NCBI GenBank assembly: GCA_022572885.1
Contig: JACZVC010000022.1
Location: forward strand, 1,039 to 56,676
Length of the DNA: 55,638 nucleotides
From: Pseudomonadota bacterium
Lineage (GTDB): Bacteria > Pseudomonadota > Gammaproteobacteria > Steroidobacterales > MnTg04
Direction of reading: 5' to 3'
The notes beneath the pieces were generated by a model. That model was not told where the DNA came from and ran no database searches. It worked only from the letters and a program-made list of their open reading frames with translations. Position 1 is the first letter of the stretch; each line of letters opens with the position of its first letter. Positions 1 to 6,660 of this stretch are shown piece after piece. The position numbers were made by a program, and so were the translations under genes.

Positions 1-259
1 GTAGCTGGGTTAAAACCAGCTCCCTGTCTGACACCGCAGAGGCGATAAAAGCGCGGTCTTTAGCCCTATTCAGTACCTCAATACGTGTGGTTATCATGGG
101 GTTGCTCATCAATCTTGTTGCTTCCCGGTGAATGCTGGCTGGCTTCATTCTGCTAGTACTGTACGCTTCCCTGTATGCATCACTCATCGTGCAACCTGCT
201 GCCACCGCTCGACAGAAGTGCTGTTGTTTTGGGGTGAGTGCTGATCCTTTCTGTGCCAT
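1..259 (-). CDS. Phage terminase small subunit-like protein (partial, runs off left edge)
   Basis: The minus-strand frame opens with ATG at 259, preceded by a good Shine-Dalgarno (CAGGAG about 6 nt upstream), and stays open for 86 codons to the window edge. The protein begins MAQKGSALTPKQQHFCRAVA and continues with a segment containing DAYREAY and SRMKPASIHREA. This LTPKQ..F....A....A.R.AY.....M.....I...A..L..N..I..RI pattern is that of Terminase_2-type small subunits, which recognise phage DNA and recruit the large subunit for packaging. The rest of the gene lies outside the window, so a large-terminase neighbour cannot be checked. It could be prophage or a phage remnant. Recognition is by pattern only. 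Confidence 0.6.
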   Translation of the reverse strand, partial: MAQKGSALTPKQQHFCRAVAAGCTMSDAYREAYSTSRMKPASIHREATRLMSNPMITTRIEVLNRAKDRAFIASAVSDRELVLTQL

Positions 260-958
260 GGTTGCTCCTGACTTGCTGTACTCCCTATTATACGCGAACT
301 AAACTTGTATCTATCTTGCTTGATGCTGCTGTGTCCAATAACATTGGTCTTGAGCACCATCACGCGCGCACGCGATTTTTTTAAGCGTATGGTTTCGCGC
401 CATGATCTGACCATTGGGAAGCCTTACGGACTTAGCAAAACCCAACATGTAGCCGGACTTTTCCGACGCGGTTACGCGCGCGAAGACCGTAAAATGTCCG
501 GAGTTTTTGGCAGCGACAACGCGCGGGCGTGTATTGGTGCAGAAATTCACCACGAAAACCTGACAAAATCTGACCTGCAAGCGATCGCGTGTCAATTTCA
601 AATTGGCTGAAATGAGGCAATACCAAGGGCAAGGCCGGATCGAGTTATGGTCTTACAAGCGATCTGAGGGGCCGATTTTTTGGTAAACAGGGCCGCCAGC
701 GATCAACAGTTCCGGCTGGAATGCGTAGGATGAATGAAACGGTGTTCCCCTTGCATCGTGGCCCCAGTTTCCGCGCTGGGGTTTTCACAGATATCCTCGA
801 CCAAAGCGGACATCACGGGATTGACACAATGGTTAATTTTATCGACCTAAAATCTAATAGGAGATTGCAGCACAGTCACCAACTAGAATTATCCACTATA
901 CTTGGATTGTTAATCACAAGAATTATCTCAATCAGTGAGATTGTAGGAGGATCGACTC
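260..958. other. Gene-poor stretch between terminase fragment and cupin
   Basis: I see no convincing gene here. Short open frames exist on both strands around 305-610, but none has a Shine-Dalgarno or recognisable composition and they overlap one another antisense. One half-copy of the dispersed AAAGCGGACAT repeat lies at 798-813. A TTGACA hexamer at 821-826 precedes an A/T-rich TAAAAT at 848-853, but the spacing (21 nt) is too long for a convincing promoter. No tRNA or rRNA fold is apparent. Confidence 0.5.
798..813. repeat. Half-copy of dispersed AGCGGACAT repeat
   Basis: Sequence CGACCAAAGCGGACAT matches the right arm of the hairpin repeat seen repeatedly later in the window (CGACCCAAAGCGGACAT), with one base missing. 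The left GTCCGCT arm is absent, so this is probably a decayed copy. Confidence 0.5.
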
Positions 959-1321
959 ATGTTCAAGAAAATAGTCATTGGTATTTCATTCGTCGTGGCA
1001 GCAGTTTTTTCTACAGTGACGATTGGGGAAGATGCGGTAATTGCCGATCCGCAGCATTACACTGTCGAATTTGAGAACGACAGGGTTCGTGTAATACGGA
1101 TCAAATACGGCCCGGGCGAGAAGTCCGTTATGCATACACATGGGCCGCACGTGACGATTTTTCTGACCGATAACACCGTTCGCATGACCTTGCCTGACGG
1201 TACATCCTCGGAAGTAACTGGAGAAGCCGGTGCCACTTCATGGACTGATGCGGATGAGCACTTACCAGAGAACCTGAGCGACAAACCGTTTGAACTTATT
1301 CTGGTCGAACTCAAGGAATAA
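959..1321 (+). CDS. Small exported cupin-domain protein
   Basis: This 120-residue protein starts at an ATG with a strong Shine-Dalgarno (GGAGGA about 9 nt upstream). The N-terminus (MFKKIVIGISFVVAAVFSTV) is a signal peptide or membrane anchor, so the protein is probably periplasmic. The body is a compact single-domain beta-barrel of cupin type: VMHTHGPHVTIFLTDN supplies metal-ligand histidines, followed by a short beta-rich tail. Small cupins of this kind are often annotated as cytoplasmic or DUF proteins without known reaction, and the ligand is unknown. It stands alone, with a phage fragment to the left and a mobile element to the right, and there is no operon partner. The cupin fold is a moderately firm call; function is unassigned. 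Confidence 0.75.
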   Translation: MFKKIVIGISFVVAAVFSTVTIGEDAVIADPQHYTVEFENDRVRVIRIKYGPGEKSVMHTHGPHVTIFLTDNTVRMTLPDGTSSEVTGEAGATSWTDADEHLPENLSDKPFELILVELKE

Positions 1322-1355
1322 GACTTGCAAATACCGCCGTTTCTGGTCACACGGG

Positions 1356-1556
1356 ACGTCCGCTATTGGCCGAGGCTGTGTGAAAACTCATCAGTTTTGG
1401 CGGCCGATGGGACAGTGCTTCACTTTGACAGCGTGCAGCGATCAGACAACGATTGACAGCCCACATTGGGGCTTGAAGTGAGTGTATTCGGCAAGGTTTT
1501 ACCACCATCTTTTTCAAATTCGGGTTTTCACACAGCCTCGGCCGAAAGCGGCCGGT
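1356..1556. repeat. Dispersed hairpin repeat, split by the MITE at 1372-1539
   Basis: The left part ACGTCCGCTATTGGCC (1356-1371) and the right part GGCCGAAAGCGG (1540-1551) together reconstruct the hairpin found intact at 18793-18823. The stem is GTCCGCT pairing with AGCGGAC (here AGCGGCC). The interruption is exactly the 168-bp element, with GGCC duplicated on both sides. Confidence 0.8.
1372..1539. mobile_element. MITE-like element, 168 bp, with 16-bp perfect terminal inverted repeats
   Basis: The ends are GAGGCTGTGTGAAAAC at 1372-1387 and its exact reverse complement at 1524-1539. Both sides carry a 4-bp direct duplication GGCC (1368-1371 and 1540-1543). Removing the element and one GGCC restores an intact copy of the dispersed hairpin. 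The interior has no reading frame of note, so the element is non-autonomous and would need a transposase from elsewhere. The 4-bp duplication fits IS5-like enzymes among others, but I cannot assign the family from memory. Confidence 0.8.
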
Positions 1557-1617
1557 CGCCGAGGCAATATTCTGATTGATTGAATGACCGATTTGGGAAA
1601 AGCAGACGTTCGACTGC

Positions 1618-1881
1618 TCAGTCTATCGGCCCACCGGAACTCAGCGCAGTGTGTATGTCGTCCAGTGCACCATTCACCACGTCCTGCATCACGCTCAGAA
1701 TTTTCAGCGGCGACGCCTCCTTGCTCAGAGTAGAAATCAGGTCGCTGTCGGTTGTTATGCGATTCTTGATCATTCCACTGAGTATGGATGCGATCTCGTG
1801 ATTCAGCGTCCACGCTTTATTGGATTCAATCAGGCTTCCGGCCGATTGAATCACCGAGTCGCACGTAGGTTTCGATGTCAT
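1618..1881 (-). CDS. Hypothetical small protein overlapping the 3' end of the decarboxylase gene
   Basis: Starting from an in-frame ATG at 1881, a frame of 87 codons ends with TGA at 1618-1620. It overlaps the last 56 nt of the upstream psd-like gene in another frame. The translation looks protein-like, with an alternation of hydrophobic and charged residues (for example IASILSGMIKNRITTDSDLI and ILSVMQDVVNGALDDI, which could form amphipathic helices). No Shine-Dalgarno is visible and I recognise no family. It could be the last, translationally coupled gene of the lipid operon or a chance frame. Confidence 0.35.
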   Translation of the reverse strand: MTSKPTCDSVIQSAGSLIESNKAWTLNHEIASILSGMIKNRITTDSDLISTLSKEASPLKILSVMQDVVNGALDDIHTALSSGGPID

Positions 1882-2731
1882 CGCGCGTGTTCGCAATGAG
1901 GTCGTCGTCGAACACAATCTTGTCGGTCTCGAAGAGCAGCACCACAGTCGATCCTCCCAGTTCGAAGAGACCCTTGCGCTGCGCCTTCTCGACGTGCTGT
2001 TCTGCTTGAAAACGCTGCCGGATCGAACCGACAGTGAACGCGCCTACCTCGACTAACGCCATGCTGCCGAAGTGCTCGGACTCGAAGCGGGTGAGCATTC
2101 GCTGGTTCTCCGCGTAGAAGGGAACAAGCGCGCGCCGCGCGTACGGGCTCACCGCGTAGAGTCCTCCGGCGATCGTCCGCGAAGGTCCCGGTGTGCCACC
2201 GTCGGGAAAATGAAAGTGATGGTAGTCTCGCAGGTACAACCGCGTGATGAACATGCTCCCGCCGGCGAAGCGTTCGGCGAGGTTGTCGTCGCTAAGCAGT
2301 TCACGCAAGTTGAACGTCGCGCGTTTGATGCGAAACGTGGCGTCAGGTTCGATGAAGGGGTAAACCAGGGCGCGTCCGTCGGCAGGAGAGATGCACACGT
2401 CAGGATCCCATCGCATTGTCCGTCGCGACAGGTCGATTTCGCGGATGAAGAAGTCGTTAAAGCTTTCGAATTCGTCGAGGGGACGCACGATTTCATCGAC
2501 ATTGACGCCCAATTGTTGCACAAAGGGTTTGATGCGGCGCCGGCTCCACCGCGTCTTCTGAAACCAACCATAGAGCCGCGATACCCATCGGTGCCGAAAG
2601 ACGGTGTCGGTAAGCAGCCTCCCGAAGGCTGTGTTGTATGACCAATCGAGGAACGCGTCGGCGTATATCTCGTCGTCGAGCAACTTGCCCTGCTCACGGT
2701 TGTAGTATGTCAGTGGATTCCTCTTTGTCAT
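1826..2731 (-). CDS. psd: Phosphatidylserine decarboxylase-like protein
   Basis: The 301-residue protein is of the Psd proenzyme family, which removes the carboxyl of phosphatidylserine to give phosphatidylethanolamine using a pyruvoyl cofactor made by self-cleavage. Visible motifs are the NDFFIRE segment near residue 92, PADGR with the catalytic Asp at 118, DYHHFHFP with the catalytic His near 171-172, and GGST at 259-262 where LGST is usual; cleavage would fall between Gly260 and Ser261. The ATG at 2731 overlaps the upstream stop as ATGA, which fixes the start. It is the last well-supported gene of the seven-gene lipid operon. Because the operon also encodes a BtaA-like enzyme, the substrate may be a non-standard amino-acid-headed lipid rather than ordinary phosphatidylserine; that is inference. 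A housekeeping psd would be expected elsewhere. Confidence 0.88.
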   Translation of the reverse strand: MTKRNPLTYYNREQGKLLDDEIYADAFLDWSYNTAFGRLLTDTVFRHRWVSRLYGWFQKTRWSRRRIKPFVQQLGVNVDEIVRPLDEFESFNDFFIREIDLSRRTMRWDPDVCISPADGRALVYPFIEPDATFRIKRATFNLRELLSDDNLAERFAGGSMFITRLYLRDYHHFHFPDGGTPGPSRTIAGGLYAVSPYARRALVPFYAENQRMLTRFESEHFGSMALVEVGAFTVGSIRQRFQAEQHVEKAQRKGLFELGGSTVVLLFETDKIVFDDDLIANTRDDIETYVRLGDSIGRKPD

Positions 2732-3861
2732 ATTTCGATCTCGTACAGGGTGTATTCGCGTTGCGCGGGCATGGCGTCGCGCCCACCAACGAGGCCCCGC
2801 GAGCGCCCGTCCTGTGGCATCAACGCCGCCACTATCGAGCGGTACCCGAGTGTGTGTAACGATTGTGTGACATGGCAAACGGCGGCACTGCCGAGACCGG
2901 TTTGCCTCGCCGCTTCCCGCGCGCTCAATCCGATAATGTAGAACACCAGGCGATCGACGCGACGGCGCCGCATGATAAATCGCAGTCGTGCGCAAATGCT
3001 GGTTTGGCCCCTCATGGCGCGAACCGCGGCAGACAGGTCGAGAAACGCCCCGGCGAAACCGGCGAGCTCACCTCGTGGATCGGTCACGAACGTAAACAAC
3101 CGCGGGTCGAGCGCGTACTTGAGCTTCGAGAACATAGCGACAAATTCGTCAATAGTGATCGGCGTGAATCCGAAAAACCCGGAGAAGGATTCGGTGAGTG
3201 CGCCATAGAGGCGAGTCAGCTCGCTATCGAAACGCGCATTGTCAAACTTGTCGAAACGGTAGCCATTGGCGACGAAATCCTGGTAGCGTGGCGTGCCCCA
3301 TGTAGTCAACTGCTCGATCGCATCCCCAATGACTTCGACCGACTCCCAGTTACGCTTCGGCCGCCATCCGTAACGCTCGAAGAAGCCGGGGTAGTACGGC
3401 TTGTTGTAAGGCTCGCCGTAAAACACGGGGCGGTCGAACCCGCGCGTCATCATTCGGTAGTCGTGCCAAATGTCGAAGTTCATCGGTCCCCAGACGCGGG
3501 TGATGCCATGGACACGTCGCAGCCAGTCGATTGCCGCCGTAAAGAGCTTCTCGGCGACCGCATAGTGGTCCACGCACTCGAAGAAGCCGACGGTGCCGAC
3601 TGCGCCGTCGGTTTCGCGCAAGTCGGCGTTAACCATGGCCGCTGCGTGTCCCACCGTTTTACCGCCGTCCATGGCGACGAAATTCATGCGGTCGTTGCCC
3701 GGTTTACGGCAGAATCGGTAGGACGGAGACAACTGCTCGCGCAGCGACGACTGGAAGGGCGCGATCCAGTTGTCGTCGCCGCGATAGAGTTCGGCGCCAA
3801 AGCGAACCATCCGGTCGGTCAGGGTGGTGTCGTCGCTGAAGTCGTGTACCGTCATCGTCAT
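2728..3861 (-). CDS. GNAT-like N-acyltransferase domain protein
   Basis: A 377-residue protein resembling the long GNAT-superfamily proteins of YghO type. Characteristic are an N-terminal FVAMDGGKTVGHAAAMVN strand pair (about 61-78), GPMNFDIWHDY (125-135) and FYGEPYNKPYYPGFFERYGW (147-166), then a second acyltransferase-like half and a C-terminal YTLYEIEI. The substrate and acyl donor are unknown; fatty acyl-CoA or acyl-ACP would be in keeping with the neighbours. I chose the ATG at 3861, one base after the upstream stop; longer starts would run into the upstream gene. Its own stop overlaps the psd-like start by four bases (ATGA). The central part from about residue 265 is arginine-rich and less typical, so the fold there is unsure. 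Confidence 0.7.
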   Translation of the reverse strand: MTMTVHDFSDDTTLTDRMVRFGAELYRGDDNWIAPFQSSLREQLSPSYRFCRKPGNDRMNFVAMDGGKTVGHAAAMVNADLRETDGAVGTVGFFECVDHYAVAEKLFTAAIDWLRRVHGITRVWGPMNFDIWHDYRMMTRGFDRPVFYGEPYNKPYYPGFFERYGWRPKRNWESVEVIGDAIEQLTTWGTPRYQDFVANGYRFDKFDNARFDSELTRLYGALTESFSGFFGFTPITIDEFVAMFSKLKYALDPRLFTFVTDPRGELAGFAGAFLDLSAAVRAMRGQTSICARLRFIMRRRRVDRLVFYIIGLSAREAARQTGLGSAAVCHVTQSLHTLGYRSIVAALMPQDGRSRGLVGGRDAMPAQREYTLYEIEI

Positions 3862-3862
3862 C

Positions 3863-5554
3863 TCACGACCAGGTGAAGAGCTCGCTGAAGAATTGCTCCA
3901 GCAAACCCGAAGCAAAAACCGCAAGAACGTATCCCTCGGCGAACGGACGAAGTTTGGACGATCGCGGGTTGGGGCGAAGAACGAAACGAATATGACCCGC
4001 CATGGTGATCACGTATGCGAGCAGGATGACTCCGGGGAAGAGTCCGGATAGCGACAAAGTGCGATAGAAATAGAGCCCGATGATCAAGGCCGCCGTCTGC
4101 GCGACAGTGGCAATCAACACCGCCCGGAGTCGGCCAAAGATCCGCGAATAGGTCACGTAGTCGTTCTCCTCCTCCGGTGCCCGGATCTTGCGCGAAATCT
4201 CCCACGCGAATATCGGTGCCCAATAGAAGGCGATCACCAGTGCCACCATCGACCCGCTGACTTCGTCAAGGGACAAGCCGTACTCGACGCCGAAGAGCAC
4301 CATCGCATAAAGCATGAGGACGGCGACAACCGGGTTGTGGGTGGCGAGATTGAGTAACAAATTGCGCCGGAGAATCTCGGGGATGAAAAAGTATCCAAAC
4401 ATCAAGTACGCATAACCGAGCAGGACCAGTGCCACCCACAGCGCGGGACCGGCGGCCATGTTGGTGAGCACAAACAACACCGATGCGATGGCGAGACTCG
4501 ACTTGATGTCAGAAACGCGCACGCGTCCCGATGGCACAGGTCGATCGCAGAACAGCACCCGGTCGACTTCGAGGTCCTTCAGCTCATCCATCAGCCGCAG
4601 GATGAGCAGGTGAAAAAAGAAGGTACACACGCCGATGACGCTGTACGCTGTGAACAGCGACGTTTCGAGCCCGTAAATGCTCTTCATCAGCGAGGCTACG
4701 CCGAGGTAAAGAACGGCGGCGATGGCGATGTGCACCGGTATCACGAACATTCCGGAAAAGTATGCCTGCATCCGCTCAAAGAAACTTTTTTGCCCGGGCT
4801 CGCGTGCGCGCCGCTGCAGCGTGACAATGGCCGTGACGAGGAGCACAGTCGATCCGATCTGAAGCCAAGGGCCAAACGCGGAACCGTGAAACGAGGTGAC
4901 CAGCAATACCAACGCGATCAGCGGCGACAACAAATTGTCCAATCCATCGGTGGCAATGGCCTCGGTTAACATGGTGACGACGGCCACGGCCACGGCGATT
5001 TTTAGACTGTCGAAGCCAGTCAGATCGGAGAATCGCAGCAGCACCGAATAGGTGCAGAGAAACGATACGACGAAGAACGCCAGCGACCCTTCTACCGACT
5101 TGTGTCCGCGTGTGGATCGATAGTGGGTGCATCCGAAACGTAAACCCACAACGGCGGCTGCGGTGTCGGCAAACGTGAGAATCAGGACGGGAATACAATA
5201 GAGCAGAGGATCGGCCCCGGCCAGCAGGAACAACATCGCTATCGCCAGAGGGAAATAGAACTCGCCGCCCGATTCCCGGTCGACACTACCTATAACCTCG
5301 CGAAGGCGAACCGGAAACCAGTTGGTGTGGCGAAGTACGGCAAGTCCGATCGCGCTGACGCCGCAGGCAATCACCACCGGCCACCACGTGGTGAAGAGCC
5401 AGGGGAGACTCAGCGCGAGCAGTCCGCTGCCCACATGGACGATCTTTCGCGCGGTTTCGGCGTGTATGGCGACTCGTTTGCGGACCGCCGCCGTGCCCAC
5501 CATGAGCCCGGAAACGCCGCCGACGGTGAGTGCGATGCCCAGATATGAATTCAT
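3863..5554 (-). CDS. Fusion: phytol/dolichol kinase-like (VTE5/SEC59) domain + UbiA-like prenyltransferase
   Basis: A 563-residue polytopic membrane protein with two recognisable halves. Residues about 1-250 look like CTP-dependent polyprenol/phytol kinases: ARKIVHVGSG (35-44), FADTAAAVVGLRFG (128-141) and RGHKSVEGSLAF (149-160), which is the nucleotide-binding signature of that family. Residues about 260-563 look like a UbiA-superfamily aromatic or lipid prenyltransferase. RLMDELKDLEVDR (320-332) stands where NDxxDxxxD is usual, giving a DxxxDxxxD spacing, followed by DRPVPSGR (337-344). The second Asp-rich motif appears weakened (ENDYVTYSRIFG). The kinase half would phosphorylate an isoprenoid alcohol and the prenyltransferase half would move an isoprenoid onto an acceptor, so the fusion could channel substrate. 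It is coupled on both sides: ATGA overlap with the upstream gene and a 1-nt gap downstream. Confidence 0.78.
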   Translation of the reverse strand: MNSYLGIALTVGGVSGLMVGTAAVRKRVAIHAETARKIVHVGSGLLALSLPWLFTTWWPVVIACGVSAIGLAVLRHTNWFPVRLREVIGSVDRESGGEFYFPLAIAMLFLLAGADPLLYCIPVLILTFADTAAAVVGLRFGCTHYRSTRGHKSVEGSLAFFVVSFLCTYSVLLRFSDLTGFDSLKIAVAVAVVTMLTEAIATDGLDNLLSPLIALVLLVTSFHGSAFGPWLQIGSTVLLVTAIVTLQRRAREPGQKSFFERMQAYFSGMFVIPVHIAIAAVLYLGVASLMKSIYGLETSLFTAYSVIGVCTFFFHLLILRLMDELKDLEVDRVLFCDRPVPSGRVRVSDIKSSLAIASVLFVLTNMAAGPALWVALVLLGYAYLMFGYFFIPEILRRNLLLNLATHNPVVAVLMLYAMVLFGVEYGLSLDEVSGSMVALVIAFYWAPIFAWEISRKIRAPEEENDYVTYSRIFGRLRAVLIATVAQTAALIIGLYFYRTLSLSGLFPGVILLAYVITMAGHIRFVLRPNPRSSKLRPFAEGYVLAVFASGLLEQFFSELFTWS

Positions 5555-6660
5555 TCGGCCACAACCTCTTCCACGATGAAATTGCTGTAGAAAAATGCCT
5601 TGTCCGCCTGATGGAGCCGAGCCGCTTCCGGTCGCGGTCGCAGCCGCTTTGCCAAAGTTTCAGGGCGGGTCCTGGGCACGAGCAGATTCCAATAAGCGAT
5701 GCGGGTGCCGGGCGCGGCGTAGGCCGTAATGCGTTCGAGAATGCCTGTGTAGTTTTCCTCGGACATGTACTCGAATACGTCGCTCAGGTTGTAGCTGTTC
5801 ACAGACCTTGCATCGTCGGAATGGAGAAAATCCTCCAGCGATTGAACGCGGCATTCGAGCCGATCGAGGTTGCTGCGAATCGCGTCGAAGTTTTCCGCCC
5901 GCAGCGCATAAGGCAACGCCGTGGGATGGCTACCAAAAAATATCCACTGCAAGTAAGAATTCTGTGACGGGTCGAGCTCGATGAGCGCGTGCCGCGCTCG
6001 CACAAGAATTCTATCGGACACGCACCCCTCGACGTATTTGAAGAAACTGGGGTCGCGGCCGGCCCATCCCATCACGAACCGGGAGAAAAAGATTCTGAAC
6101 ATCCTCCGCCAGCGCCAATTACTCCACACCTGCTCGTAGAACGCCTCGCGCTCAGAACGCGGCCGTGGCTCGAAAAGGCGCTCGACCGTATCGCGGCCGT
6201 GAACGGCCGGCAACACCCTGGTGCGAAACAGCCGGAAGTAGTTTTCGAATTTGCCCGCTGAGCCGATGCCACCCGCGACCGCGCCGGCCCGTGCATCCCA
6301 GAATGAACGCGTGTTCCTGGAAAGAAGCGAACGACATCGCCGATAGAGAGCAAGCCGGTCGTTGCCAGGACGCGATCCCATCAGGCGCAGCAGCTCGTTG
6401 TGTTCGAGCTCGCGATAGGCGGCAATACGCAATTCGATGCACGCGAGCTGCGCAGGATTGAGGTCAACAGCCACCACGCGTTGCGGGCCACGGCTGAGCA
6501 TGGCCAGCGCATTGTCGCCGGCCGATGCAATCGCAAAGCAACTATCGCCGGGTTGAATATCGAGCGCGGCGAGAAGCACGTCGGCATCTTCCCAACACTG
6601 GGCGTAGCGCAACAGGGAGAAACTAGCGCGTGATTCCACTTCGCTGGTTACGCCGGTCAC
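5551..6660 (-). CDS. BtaA-like (DUF3419) S-adenosylmethionine:lipid 3-amino-3-carboxypropyl transferase
   Basis: A 369-residue protein of the DUF3419/BtaA family. BtaA moves the aminocarboxypropyl group of S-adenosylmethionine to diacylglycerol, giving diacylglyceryl-homoserine, the precursor of betaine lipids. Visible are LRYAQCWEDADVLL near the N-terminus (17-30), the SAM-binding segment CFAIASAGDNALAML (41-55) with VVAVDLNPAQL (62-72), and the C-terminal YNLSDVFEYMS typical of the family. The start is a GTG at 6660 overlapping the upstream stop as GTGA; the track-length frame reaching to 6741 is just read-through. No BtaB methyltransferase is in the operon, so a fully methylated betaine lipid is not expected from these genes alone. 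The acceptor may be an isoprenoid or other glyceride; that is inference. Confidence 0.85.
   Translation of the reverse strand: MTGVTSEVESRASFSLLRYAQCWEDADVLLAALDIQPGDSCFAIASAGDNALAMLSRGPQRVVAVDLNPAQLACIELRIAAYRELEHNELLRLMGSRPGNDRLALYRRCRSLLSRNTRSFWDARAGAVAGGIGSAGKFENYFRLFRTRVLPAVHGRDTVERLFEPRPRSEREAFYEQVWSNWRWRRMFRIFFSRFVMGWAGRDPSFFKYVEGCVSDRILVRARHALIELDPSQNSYLQWIFFGSHPTALPYALRAENFDAIRSNLDRLECRVQSLEDFLHSDDARSVNSYNLSDVFEYMSEENYTGILERITAYAAPGTRIAYWNLLVPRTRPETLAKRLRPRPEAARLHQADKAFFYSNFIVEEVVAE

Noticed and set aside
311-601. Overlapping open frames on both strands of about 70-100 codons
   Set aside because: The minus frame begins with TTG and has no ribosome site; the plus frame has none either. 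Neither resembles a known family and they exclude each other.
721-1074. Plus-strand frame of 117 codons
   Set aside because: It overlaps the cupin gene in another frame and lacks a ribosome site; the cupin has a strong one.
2863-3876. Plus-strand frame of 337 codons
   Set aside because: It is antisense to the GNAT-like gene, whose family is recognisable and whose junctions are coupled; it is a GC-rich shadow.
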